Shown here: positions 17,804-26,652 of the stretch, piece by piece
Layout: every line of letters starts with the position of its first letter
Numbering within the stretch: position 1 is the stretch's first letter
Origin: JALSNL01 sp036479585
Lineage (GTDB): Bacteria; Bacteroidota; Ignavibacteria; Ignavibacteriales; Melioribacteraceae
NCBI GenBank assembly: GCA_965224785.1
Contig: OZ245062.1
Coordinates: forward strand, 3,596,001-3,660,000
DNA length: 64,000 nucleotides
Reading direction: 5' to 3'
Notes under the pieces: model-generated
The model's database searches: none
The model's input: the letters and a program-made list of their open reading frames with translations, nothing else
Told to the model about the DNA's origin: nothing
Made by a program: the position numbers and the translations under genes

Positions 17804-19981
17804 ATGTCTAAAGAAACACATAATGAAATTGCAGATATTAAACTTGATAAGGAAGTTAATATAAAGCAAAGTTTTTCACCTCCATCATTTGATGAATGGA
17901 AAGCTAAGGTTGAAATAGATTTAAAGGGAGCTTCGTTTGAGAAGAGGCTAATTACTAAAACTTATGAAGGCATTAGTTTAAACCCAATTTATACAAAAGA
18001 TGATATTAAAGATTTATCATTTGTAAATTCTCTTCCCGGAGATAATAATTTCGTTAGGGGAAACTCATCAACTGGTTATCACAAAAAATCTTGGGGTGTT
18101 AACCAAGAAATAAATTTGGCTGATGTTATAGAGTTTAATACTGCACTTCACCAAGCTTTAGAGAATGGACAGAACAGTATTAACATTTCTCTTGATACTG
18201 CAACAAAGATAGGTCTTGATGCTGACTATGCTACTACTGAACAAGTTGGGGATTGTGGACTTTCAATATCCGGAATAAAAAGCTTGGAAAGGGCGTTAAA
18301 AAATATTGACTTAAATTCCTTCCCACTTTATTTAGATACCGGTTTCAATTCAATTCCTTTTTTAGCATTGTTAAGCTCCCATCTAAAATCTAAAAAGTCA
18401 GATGCTACAAAATTACAAGGAGCAATAACATTGGATCCAATCCATCACTTATGTGTTCACGGAGAATTATCAGTTGATATAAATTTCAGTTTTGATATGA
18501 TGAAACTTGCAGTTGATTGGTCAGAAGAAAATGCACCTAACTTAAAAGTAATTGGAATAAATACTCTTCCCTATGCTAATAACGGAGCAAGTTCAACTCA
18601 GGAGTTAGCAATTGCAATGTCAACACTTGTTTATTATTTGAACGAATTGTTAGAAAGAAAAGTTGATATTAACAAAGCAATAAATAAAATTCAGTTTACA
18701 TTTGGAACAAGTACAAATTACTTTATGGAAATTGCAAAGTTTAGGGCAGCAAATATTTTGATAACAAACATTGCAAAAGAGTATGGAGTTGGTTCTGAAA
18801 ATCTTGAAATAAACATTTCAACAAAGTCATCAACTTACTATCATACAAAGCACGACCCTTATGTAAATTTACTTAGATCAACAACACAAACATTTAGCGC
18901 AATTTTGGGTGGAGTAAATAATATTACAACTTCAACTTTTGATGAAGAAATTAGAACTCCAGATAATTTCTCAAGAAGAATTGCAAGAAACACTCAAACT
19001 ATTCTTAGAGAAGAATCTCATCTTGATCAAGTGATTGATGCTGCAGGCGGCTCTTATTATATAGAATCATTAACAAATGAGATTGCAAAAGAATCTTGGG
19101 GAAAATTTAAAGAGATTGAAAATAATAACGGAATATTTGAAAGCTTAAAAACTGGGACAATTCAAAACTCAATTGCAGAAGTTGTTCAACTAAGAGAGAA
19201 AGATATTAACAAACGTAAGTCTGTTATTGTTGGAACAAATATGTTCGCTGATATTAACGAAACTAAATTGGAAGAACGCAAACTCAATCAAAAAGCCTTC
19301 CAAGAAAAAAGAGCAGAGTATTTGAAAAAATATAGATTGAACGGTTCAGAAGAATCTCACAATTTTGTAATGAGTAAGCTAGATTCAATTCATAATAATA
19401 TTAGTGTAGAAGTTCTAGAGCTTATGAGTGAAGCCTTTACAAATGGGGCAACATTAGGAGAAGTAACAAGTGCTTTAACTTCATCACATAAAAAAAATAT
19501 GGTTATAGGTCAATTGCCAACACGAAGAGCTTCTGAGAATTTTGAAGAACTTAGAGAAAAAGCAATTCAATATAAGAAGGATAATGGTTCTCTTCCGACT
19601 GCGTTCTTAGCTAACATTGGAACAGTTAAAGAGTACAAAGCAAGAGCAGAATTTACCAAAGGTTTTTTTGAAGTTGGCGGATTTGATATTATTTATCCTG
19701 ATGGATTTAGTTCAACAGATGAAGCTGTTGAATCAGTACTAAATTCTAAATCTTTTATTGCAATAATTTGTTCAACAGATGAAAAGTACCAAAAAGTTGT
19801 ACCGGAGTTTGCAGAAAAATTAAAATCAAAAAATAAAAACATACAAATAGTTCTTGCAGGATATCCAAAAGATAAAATTGAAGAATATAAAAATGCAGGC
19901 GTAGATGATTTCATATTTATGGGAGCAGATGCATTGAAAATACTTGATTCCCTTCACAAGAAAATTGGGGGAGCAAAATAA
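17804..19981 (+). CDS. mutA: Methylmalonyl-CoA mutase, small (non-catalytic) subunit
   Basis: 725 residues from the ATG at 17804, with GGAA about eight bases upstream; an ATG at 17792 would add four residues. The TIM-barrel half aligns in pattern with the large subunit downstream (FTFGTSTNYFMEIAKFRAANIL; IARNTQTILREESHLDQVIDAAGGSYYIE). In the C-terminal Rossmann domain the cobalamin DxHxxG motif is missing (the site reads LANIGTVKEYKARAEFTKGF), as expected for the subunit that does not bind B12. It overlaps mutB by one base. It is somewhat longer than many MutA proteins. Confidence 0.93.
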   Translation: MSKETHNEIADIKLDKEVNIKQSFSPPSFDEWKAKVEIDLKGASFEKRLITKTYEGISLNPIYTKDDIKDLSFVNSLPGDNNFVRGNSSTGYHKKSWGVNQEINLADVIEFNTALHQALENGQNSINISLDTATKIGLDADYATTEQVGDCGLSISGIKSLERALKNIDLNSFPLYLDTGFNSIPFLALLSSHLKSKKSDATKLQGAITLDPIHHLCVHGELSVDINFSFDMMKLAVDWSEENAPNLKVIGINTLPYANNGASSTQELAIAMSTLVYYLNELLERKVDINKAINKIQFTFGTSTNYFMEIAKFRAANILITNIAKEYGVGSENLEINISTKSSTYYHTKHDPYVNLLRSTTQTFSAILGGVNNITTSTFDEEIRTPDNFSRRIARNTQTILREESHLDQVIDAAGGSYYIESLTNEIAKESWGKFKEIENNNGIFESLKTGTIQNSIAEVVQLREKDINKRKSVIVGTNMFADINETKLEERKLNQKAFQEKRAEYLKKYRLNGSEESHNFVMSKLDSIHNNISVEVLELMSEAFTNGATLGEVTSALTSSHKKNMVIGQLPTRRASENFEELREKAIQYKKDNGSLPTAFLANIGTVKEYKARAEFTKGFFEVGGFDIIYPDGFSSTDEAVESVLNSKSFIAIICSTDEKYQKVVPEFAEKLKSKNKNIQIVLAGYPKDKIEEYKNAGVDDFIFMGADALKILDSLHKKIGGAK

Positions 19982-22161
19982 TGAACAAACCAAATTTTAA
20001 GAATATAGAATTAGAACTTAGCAAAAGCAAAAAATCTTATTCCGATTGGAAAAAAGAATTTGAAAAATCACTTGGTAAATCTCCTGAAGATGTTGTGTTC
20101 CAAACGATGGAACAAATTCCAGTTTCTCCACTCTACACAAAAGATGATATTAAAGATGCAGAACATTTAGAATATATGTCAGGGCTACCACCATTTTTGC
20201 GTGGACCATACAGTACAATGTACGTTGTTCGTCCGTGGACTGTTCGTCAATATGCTGGATTTTCTACAGCGGAAGAAAGCAATGCATTTTACAGAAGAAA
20301 TCTTGCTCAAGGTCAAAAAGGATTATCTGTTGCATTTGATTTGGCAACACATCGTGGTTATGATTCAGATCATCCAAGAGTTGTTGGTGATGTTGGCAAA
20401 GCCGGTGTGGCTATTGACTCGGTTGAAGATATGAAGATTTTATTCAATTTAATTCCACTTGATAAAATGTCAGTTTCTATGACGATGAATGGAGCTGTAC
20501 TTCCCATAATGGCATTCTATATTGTTGCCGCAGAAGAGCAAGGTGTAAAGCCCGAACAGCTTACCGGAACAATTCAAAATGATATTTTAAAAGAGTATAT
20601 GGTTAGAAATACATACATCTATCCTCCGGAACAATCAATAAAAATTATTGCTGATATTTTTGAATTCGCATCTCAAAATATGCCAAAGTTCAATAGTATC
20701 AGTATCTCCGGCTACCATATGCAAGAAGCCGGGGCAACTGCCGATTTGGAAATGGCATACACTCTTGCTGATGGATTGGAATATGTTAAGACTGGGATTA
20801 AATCGGGATTGAGTGTTGATACTTTTGCTCCGCGTCTTTCTTTTTTCTGGGCATTGGGAATGAACTACTTTATGGAAATTGCAAAGATGAGAGCTGCAAG
20901 AATTTTGTGGGCAAAACTTATCAAACAATTTAATCCGCAAAATCCAAAATCTATGTCGTTGCGTACTCACTCGCAAACTTCTGGATGGAGCTTGACAGAA
21001 CAAGACCCGTATAACAATGTTGTTAGAACTTGTGTTGAAGCTATGGCTGCTACGCTTGGGCATACACAATCTCTACATACAAATGCACTTGATGAAGCAA
21101 TAGCACTTCCAACAGATTTTTCTGCAAGAATTGCACGTAACACTCAGCTCTATTTACAAAACGAAACCGGAATTACAAAAGTAATTGATCCGTGGGGTGG
21201 TTCTTATTTGGTTGAGTATCTTACAGATTCCTTAATCAAAAAAGGATGGGAACACATTTTAGAGATTGAATCTCTTGGTGGAATGACAAAAGCAATTGAA
21301 GCCGGAATTCCTAAAATGAGAATTGAAGAAGCTTCTGCAAGAAAGCAAGCAAGAATTGATTCTGGACAAGAAACAATTGTTGGAATAAATAAATATAGAT
21401 TAGAAAAAGAAGACCCGATTGAAATTTTAGAAGTTGATAATACAGCTGTTAGACTTTCGCAAATAAAAAGATTGAATGAAATTAAGAAAACAAGAAACGA
21501 AGATGAAGTTCAAAAGTCTTTGGGTGCTTTAACAAAATGTGCAGAAACTAAAGATGGAAATTTATTAAATTTAGCAGTTGATGCTGCAAGAAAAAGAGCA
21601 ACTCTTGGCGAAATTTCTGATGCAATAGAAAAAGTAAGCGGAAGATACAAAGCGGTTACTAGAACAATCTCTGGAGTGTATAGCAGTGAATATAAAGGAA
21701 GCGAAAATAAAATGTTAAACGAAGCTAGAAAACTAACTGATGAATTTGCCGAAGTAGAAGGCAGACGACCAAGAATACTAATTGCAAAAATTGGACAAGA
21801 TGGACACGACCGTGGAGCAAAAGTTGTTGCAACAGCTTACGCAGATATGGGCTTTGATGTTGACGTTGGCCCGCTTTTTCAAACACCGGAAGAAACTGCA
21901 AAGCAAGCTGTTGAAAATGATGTTCACATTGTTGGAATGAGCTCACTTGCTGCCGGACATAAAACTCTTTTGCCGCAATTAATTGAAGAGCTAAAAAAAC
22001 TTGGCAGAGAAGATATTATTGTAATTATCGGTGGAGTAATTCCGGCACAAGATTACGATTACTTATATGAACACGGAGCTTCAGCAATATTTGGTCCAGG
22101 CACAAAAATACCGGAAGCTGGAATTAAAGTTATGGAGATTGTTAAGGATAGATTTTTGTAA
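19981..22161 (+). CDS. mutB: Methylmalonyl-CoA mutase, large catalytic subunit
   Basis: 726 residues. It converts (R)-methylmalonyl-CoA to succinyl-CoA with adenosylcobalamin. The barrel carries the family stretches FLRGPYSTMY, GLSVAFDLATHRGYDSDHPR and SISGYHMQEAGA. The C-terminal domain has the intact base-off cobalamin motif KIGQDGHDRGAK, with His609 as the lower cobalt ligand. The ATG overlaps the mutA stop (TAATG), so translation is coupled. The enzyme needs the B12 that the riboswitch-controlled import locus at 26-33 kb would supply. No meaB or epimerase gene is adjacent. Confidence 0.97.
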   Translation: MNKPNFKNIELELSKSKKSYSDWKKEFEKSLGKSPEDVVFQTMEQIPVSPLYTKDDIKDAEHLEYMSGLPPFLRGPYSTMYVVRPWTVRQYAGFSTAEESNAFYRRNLAQGQKGLSVAFDLATHRGYDSDHPRVVGDVGKAGVAIDSVEDMKILFNLIPLDKMSVSMTMNGAVLPIMAFYIVAAEEQGVKPEQLTGTIQNDILKEYMVRNTYIYPPEQSIKIIADIFEFASQNMPKFNSISISGYHMQEAGATADLEMAYTLADGLEYVKTGIKSGLSVDTFAPRLSFFWALGMNYFMEIAKMRAARILWAKLIKQFNPQNPKSMSLRTHSQTSGWSLTEQDPYNNVVRTCVEAMAATLGHTQSLHTNALDEAIALPTDFSARIARNTQLYLQNETGITKVIDPWGGSYLVEYLTDSLIKKGWEHILEIESLGGMTKAIEAGIPKMRIEEASARKQARIDSGQETIVGINKYRLEKEDPIEILEVDNTAVRLSQIKRLNEIKKTRNEDEVQKSLGALTKCAETKDGNLLNLAVDAARKRATLGEISDAIEKVSGRYKAVTRTISGVYSSEYKGSENKMLNEARKLTDEFAEVEGRRPRILIAKIGQDGHDRGAKVVATAYADMGFDVDVGPLFQTPEETAKQAVENDVHIVGMSSLAAGHKTLLPQLIEELKKLGREDIIVIIGGVIPAQDYDYLYEHGASAIFGPGTKIPEAGIKVMEIVKDRFL

Positions 22162-22257
22162 AAATTTAGAAGAATAATTTTAGTGGAGACAAAGAAAATT
22201 TGTTTTTTAAAAACAAATCATTATTTTAGAATATAACATCAAGCGTTATAAAGTAAT

Positions 22258-22539
22258 ATGATTATAAGTTTTGGCAATAAAGAAACTGAAAGATTTTATA
22301 TTTCGGGGAAATCTAAAAAATATCAGCAAACAATAATAAAAACTGCTATTAGAAAATTGGATTATTTAAATGCTGCGAAAGATGTAAATGACTTAAAAGT
22401 TCCTCCCGGGAACAGACTTGAAATGTTGAAAGGTAATTATAAAAATATGTATAGTATTAGAATCAACAATCAATATAGAATAATTTTCTCATTTAGTAAC
22501 TCAAATGCTACGGATGTTGAAATAATTGATTACCAATAG
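22258..22539 (+). CDS. higB: HigB/RelE-family toxin of a type II toxin-antitoxin pair
   Basis: 93 residues, the usual HigB length. It reads as a RelE-superfamily protein (KTAIRKLDYLNAAKDVNDLKVPPGNRLEMLKG, then YSIRINNQYRIIFSF). Members cleave mRNA on the ribosome. Toxin-before-antitoxin order with a 13-base gap to the HTH gene is diagnostic of higBA. The gene is 96 bases downstream of mutB with its own leader. Confidence 0.92.
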   Translation: MIISFGNKETERFYISGKSKKYQQTIIKTAIRKLDYLNAAKDVNDLKVPPGNRLEMLKGNYKNMYSIRINNQYRIIFSFSNSNATDVEIIDYQ

Positions 22540-22552
22540 AAAGGAATAAGGA

Positions 22553-22864
22553 ATGATTAAATTAAAACGTTTACCTTCCCATCCGGGACAAATACTAAAA
22601 GAAGATTTTTTGAATGAATTGGAAATTTCTCAAACTGAGTTAGCGTTTGCATTAGGGACAACTTTTCGTACAGTAAATGAAATAATAAATGAGAAAAGAA
22701 ATATCAGTACAGAAATGGCTATTAAATTATCTAAATTTTTTAGAACTAGTATTGAGTTGTGGTTAAACCTCCAAAATCAATATGATATTTATAGAGTTTA
22801 TAAGAAGAAGAAAGAATTGATTGATAGAGTTCGTCCGATGAAAAGAAGGAAGCAGAAAGTATAA
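22553..22864 (+). CDS. higA: HigA-family antitoxin, HTH XRE type
   Basis: 103 residues. It opens with LPSHPGQILKEDFLNELEISQTE, the HigA/VapI opening, and has a helix-turn-helix (ELAFALGTTFRTVNEIINEKRNIS) followed by the conserved FRTSIELWLNLQNQYDIY tail. It should bind and neutralise the upstream toxin and repress the operon. The ribosome site AAGGAATAAGG precedes the ATG. The Mrr-type gene begins 20 bases downstream, so all three may be co-transcribed. Confidence 0.93.
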   Translation: MIKLKRLPSHPGQILKEDFLNELEISQTELAFALGTTFRTVNEIINEKRNISTEMAIKLSKFFRTSIELWLNLQNQYDIYRVYKKKKELIDRVRPMKRRKQKV

Positions 22865-22884
22865 TTATTTTCAAAAAGGATGTT

Positions 22885-23775
22885 ATGGATTTACCAAAGT
22901 TTCATGAAACATTTATTCCACTTCTTAAAATATTAAGTGATAGGAACATTCTTCATTACAATGATTTACGAAAACGTGTAAGAGATAAATATTACTCTGA
23001 TTTACCTGATGAATTATTACGAAAAAAAAATATAACCGGTGCTAATGTGCTTCTTAATCGTATTGGTTGGGCAAAATCTTCTTTAAAGCAAGGGAAATTT
23101 TTGTTCTATCCGGAAAGAGCAATGGTTCAGATTACCGATAAAGGTATGTCTGTTCTAAAAAGTGGTGGACTTACCTTACGGGAATTAAAAAAAGATTCCG
23201 ATTATTTAGCTTATCAGAAAGCAAAGAAAGCTGCGAAAGAATCTAAAAATGAAGAGATTGAAATTGAAAATGCTTCTCCGCAAGATTTAATTGATTCTGG
23301 TTTTTCTGCAATTGAGTTACAGGTTAAGAATGATCTTTTAGAAAGATTAAAAGATATAGATCCTTATTACTTTGAAAAAGTAATTTTGATACTTCTTCAA
23401 AAAATGGGATATGGCGATTTTATAGAAACTTCTAAATCCGGAGATGGTGGAATTGACGGAATTATAAATGAAGACAAACTTGGTCTTGAAAAAATATTTA
23501 TTCAAGCAAAACGATATAACGAAAACAAAGTACGTGAAAAAGAAATTCGTAATTTTATAGGTGCTATGAGCGGATATACAAGCAAAGGTGTTTTTGTTAC
23601 TACTTCAAACTTTGATGAGTTAGCAATTAAAAAAGCTCGCGAAGCCCATCATTCAATAATTCTTATTGATGGGAATAAACTTGTAGATTTAATGCATCAG
23701 TATGGAGTAGGTGTGCAAGTAAAAAGTATTTATGAAGTAAAAGAAATTGATGAAGATTTTTTTGAGGAGAATTAA
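22885..23775 (+). CDS. mrr: Mrr-type restriction endonuclease
   Basis: 296 residues. The N-terminal winged-helix Mrr_N domain (about 1-95: FIPLLKILSDRNILHYNDLRKRV) precedes the Mrr catalytic domain (about 155-290), with FEKVILILLQKMGYG, the GDGGIDG metal-binding turn and the IQAKRY core of the PD-(D/E)xK nuclease fold. Mrr enzymes cut DNA carrying methylated bases at foreign sites. AAGGATGTT precedes the ATG. It directly follows higBA, forming a small defence or addiction cluster, with no methyltransferase partner nearby, which fits a type IV enzyme. Confidence 0.93.
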   Translation: MDLPKFHETFIPLLKILSDRNILHYNDLRKRVRDKYYSDLPDELLRKKNITGANVLLNRIGWAKSSLKQGKFLFYPERAMVQITDKGMSVLKSGGLTLRELKKDSDYLAYQKAKKAAKESKNEEIEIENASPQDLIDSGFSAIELQVKNDLLERLKDIDPYYFEKVILILLQKMGYGDFIETSKSGDGGIDGIINEDKLGLEKIFIQAKRYNENKVREKEIRNFIGAMSGYTSKGVFVTTSNFDELAIKKAREAHHSIILIDGNKLVDLMHQYGVGVQVKSIYEVKEIDEDFFEEN

Positions 23776-23794
23776 TAAATATTGACATAATAAA

Positions 23795-23821
23795 TACGGA
23801 GAATAAAAAACATTCTCCGTA
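23795..23821. terminator. Bidirectional terminator hairpin between mrr and the M13 peptidase gene
   Basis: TACGGAGAAT and ATTCTCCGTA form a perfect 10-base stem with a seven-base loop, between two convergent genes. On the plus strand an AT-rich stretch with TTTTT follows. It probably ends transcription of the HigBA-Mrr unit. Confidence 0.65.
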
Positions 23822-23847
23822 TAAATAATTTTTATAAAACTAACTAC

Positions 23848-25893
23848 TTACCAAATTTTAACTCTTACATCTTCATCTCTGTACATTCCATAACCTTTGG
23901 CAATTCCAAACGCTTCATAGAATTCTGGGATGTTACTCAATGGCCCTAACACTCTGTATTTGCCAGGTGAGTGTGGATCTGTTTTAAGTCTTAGTTTTAA
24001 GGCTTCATCTCGTATATTGTTTTTCCAAACTTGAGCCCAGTTTAAATAAAATCTTTGCGTTGGTGTAAAACCATCAATTGATTTTCCATCCTTAAACTGT
24101 TCTGTTTTTTTGAAAGCACTATAAGAAATTGTTAACCCACCAAGATCAGCAATATTTTCACCTTGTGTTAATTCTCCATTTACAAAGAAAGAATCAATTG
24201 GCTCAAAAGAGCTATACTGATCAATTATTCTTTTTGTTCTTTTATCAAATCTTTCACTATCTTCTTTTGTCCACCAATCACGTATGTTCCCATCGGCATC
24301 AAATTGTCTTCCTTGGTCATCAAAGCCGTGTGTAATTTCATGACCAATTACACAACCCATTCCACCATAATTTATTGCATCATCAACATTTACATTATAG
24401 AAAGGAGATTGTAAAATTGCTGCCGGAAAAACTATTTCATTTCGTGTTGGATTGTAATATGCGTTTACTGTTTGCGGAGACATTCCCCATTCCCAATCGC
24501 GAACAGGTTTGTTAATTTTAGTAAGCATTTCTTTGTGATCGAAATAGTTTGAGTTCATAACATTTTGAACGTACGAATTATTTGTGATTTCAAGTTCAGA
24601 GTAATCTCGCCATTTATCAGGGTAACCAATCTTAACTCCAAAACCACTTAGTTTTTTTTGAGCTTCAACTTTAGTTTTATCACTCATCCACTCTAAGTTA
24701 TCAATACTTTCTCCCATTGAAACAATAAGAGACTGAACTATTTTCTTAGCTCTTGCTTTTGCCTCTGCCGGAAAATATTTTTCAACATAAAGCTGACCAA
24801 TTGCTTCACCTAATGCACCACTAGTTGTTCTCTGAACTTGTTTCCATCGTGGTTTCATTTCTTTTTGACCGTTTAGAAATTTTCCAGTAAAGTCAAATCT
24901 CTCATTTACAAAAGCAGAACTTAAATAAGGAGACATTGAACGAACAAGATTCCATTTTAAATATGTTTTCCAATTATTAAGAGGAATTTCGCTTATCATC
25001 TTTCCAACTTCAATAATAAATTTTGGCTGACCAACATCTATAAATAAAGGATCTCCAATTTCATTTTCTACAAAGTAACCTTTCCAATCAAAACCAGAAG
25101 CTTTTGAAATAATTTCCGCAGTTGTTAATTTGTTGTATGTTGCTTGAGGATTTCTGTTTTCTAATCTTGTATTGGAAACTTTTGCCAAACGTGTTTCTAT
25201 TTCCATTATTATATTAGAGTTTTGTTTTGGGCTGTCATCATTCATCAATGTCAACATATTATTCAAATGACTTAAATATTTCACTCTAATTTCTTTAGAG
25301 CGGGTATCGTCTTTTACATAATAATCTCTATCTGGCAAGCCTAAGCCTCCTTGCCAAATTCCAGCTATTACTGAGTCACTATTTTTTGCATCCGTAGTTG
25401 AATAAAAGAAAAATAAAGGAGCTGCAGTATATTTATGCATATGTGCAATTTCTTTTATAAGTTCCTTTTTATTACTCAAAGATGAAATTCTAGTTAGTTC
25501 ATTATTTAGAGGAGTTATCCCTAGTTTTTCAATATTAACCGTATCCATTCCAACGGAATAAAAATTACCAACTTGTCCAGCTAATCCGCTATTACCTTCT
25601 TTGGCTTTTTTTACAGTTTCTTCAACAATACTTTTCACCTGGTCATTTGCTTTTTCTCCTAACATAGTAAAAGCACCCCAACGTACTTGATCATCTGGTA
25701 TTGGATTATTCTTTGTCCAACCGCCAACAGCCCAATCGTAAAAATTGTCTTTTTCATTTGCAGTTGTGTCTAGGTTAGCAAGATCAAACCCAACAATTTT
25801 TTCTTCAATTGGGTTATCTGGCGTTGTGCAAAATTGGAAAATAATTGCTACCAAAAGCAATAATACCAATGTGATTAGTTTTTTTAGATTCAT
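23848..25893 (-). CDS. pepO: M13 family zinc metallopeptidase (neprilysin/PepO-like), lipoprotein
   Basis: 681 residues, the usual M13 length. The zinc site is complete: VIGHEITHGFDDQGRQFD gives HExxH at 518-522, and GENIADLGG supplies the third ligand, Glu579. The NAYYNP motif that binds substrate backbone is present as VNAYYNPTRNEIVFPA. The N-terminus is a lipoprotein signal (LLVAIIFQFCTTPDNP), so the enzyme is probably membrane-anchored in the periplasm or at the surface, where it would trim small peptides. AAGGGA precedes the ATG. The gene stands alone. Confidence 0.95.
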   Translation of the reverse strand: MNLKKLITLVLLLLVAIIFQFCTTPDNPIEEKIVGFDLANLDTTANEKDNFYDWAVGGWTKNNPIPDDQVRWGAFTMLGEKANDQVKSIVEETVKKAKEGNSGLAGQVGNFYSVGMDTVNIEKLGITPLNNELTRISSLSNKKELIKEIAHMHKYTAAPLFFFYSTTDAKNSDSVIAGIWQGGLGLPDRDYYVKDDTRSKEIRVKYLSHLNNMLTLMNDDSPKQNSNIIMEIETRLAKVSNTRLENRNPQATYNKLTTAEIISKASGFDWKGYFVENEIGDPLFIDVGQPKFIIEVGKMISEIPLNNWKTYLKWNLVRSMSPYLSSAFVNERFDFTGKFLNGQKEMKPRWKQVQRTTSGALGEAIGQLYVEKYFPAEAKARAKKIVQSLIVSMGESIDNLEWMSDKTKVEAQKKLSGFGVKIGYPDKWRDYSELEITNNSYVQNVMNSNYFDHKEMLTKINKPVRDWEWGMSPQTVNAYYNPTRNEIVFPAAILQSPFYNVNVDDAINYGGMGCVIGHEITHGFDDQGRQFDADGNIRDWWTKEDSERFDKRTKRIIDQYSSFEPIDSFFVNGELTQGENIADLGGLTISYSAFKKTEQFKDGKSIDGFTPTQRFYLNWAQVWKNNIRDEALKLRLKTDPHSPGKYRVLGPLSNIPEFYEAFGIAKGYGMYRDEDVRVKIW

Positions 25894-26130
25894 TTTGAGT
25901 CCCTTATTAATTTAAATAGTATTTAATTATGACGTTAATAAAATAGATTAGTTCAAACTTAATAATAATATTTTTGTTTATTTTGAAAATATTACTAACT
26001 CTAACTTTAAGTCTTACATAATTATTTAAACCTTTAATATTAAACAAATGGAAATAGTTATTAATAAATTATTTACTATATTTGCTCAATCACTTTACAA
26101 TTTTGTTCTTTAACATATTTAAGTTTTTTC
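25894..26130. other. Intergenic region upstream of the B12 riboswitch
   Basis: This AT-rich stretch holds no open reading frame of note. It must carry the divergent promoters of the M13 gene (minus) and the B12 transport locus (plus). TATATTTG at 26077-26084 matches the Bacteroidota-type -7 element TAnnTTTG, 47 bases before the aptamer, but no good -33 TTG partner is at the right distance, so this promoter is only a suggestion. Confidence 0.4.
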
Positions 26131-26310
26131 GGTGCCCATTTGGGATAATAGGGAAAACGGTGTAAAACCGTTGCAGCCCCGCTACTGTAATAAGCTACTA
26201 AAGTTCGCAAGAAAAGTTTTGCTTTTCTAATTAACCACTGTCTTAATTTTAAGATGGGAAGGTTGTAACTTTAGGATTGATGCTTAAAGCCAGGAGACCT
26301 GCCGTAAAAA
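26131..26310 (+). promoter_or_regulatory. Cobalamin (AdoCbl-type) riboswitch aptamer
   Basis: The conserved landmarks occur in order: GGTGCCCATTTGGG, GGGAAAACGGTG, the TTGCAGCCCCGCTACTGTAA core (26171-26190), an AACCACTG segment (26232-26240), GATGGGAAGG, and the B12-box ending AAGCCAGGAGACCTGCC (26287-26303). It lies about 350 bases upstream of a TonB-dependent receptor and ahead of the B12 uptake genes. Binding of cobalamin should favour the downstream terminator and shut the locus off. Confidence 0.96.
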
Positions 26311-26366
26311 AGTATTTCCAATTAACCTTCGAGGGAAGAGGTGTGGTATTAAATTTTATGTTTTAA

Positions 26367-26406
26367 AAGCCCCAACTTTTTGTTTAAAAGGTTGGGGCTT
26401 TTTTTA
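26367..26406 (+). terminator. Riboswitch expression-platform terminator
   Basis: AAGCCCCAACTTTT pairs with AAAAGGTTGGGGCTT (one-base bulge) and is followed by seven Ts. It comes 60 bases after the cobalamin aptamer and about 245 bases before the receptor gene, so it is the likely ligand-controlled terminator of the riboswitch. Confidence 0.9.
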
Positions 26407-26652
26407 TATATGATAAAAAATTTGTGCTTTATTAAAAACCTTTAAGGTTACTTCAAATTAGTAAAACAAAAGAGAGTAAGAAAAAGATTATGATTAAGAA
26501 TTATGATTAAGAATTTTGATTCTGAAAAAAACTTTAGATTTAACTAAAAATTTAAAAACAAGATGTAGAACAATTCGCCTGAATCACTAACTTTTAATAT
26601 TTAGTAGTAATTATCACTCTATCGAATCAGAAGATTCAATATTACAAATAAA
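26407..26652. other. Leader between the riboswitch terminator and the receptor gene
   Basis: No gene is seen. It contains two direct 13-base copies of ATTATGATTAAGA (26487-26499 and 26500-26512) and a short palindrome AACCTTTAAGGTT near 26439. There is no strong ribosome site before the receptor ATG. Confidence 0.4.

Noticed and set aside
17804..19981. Missing DxHxxG motif in the small mutase subunit as a broken gene
   Set aside because: Loss of the cobalamin motif is normal for the non-catalytic MutA subunit; the MutB subunit has it intact.
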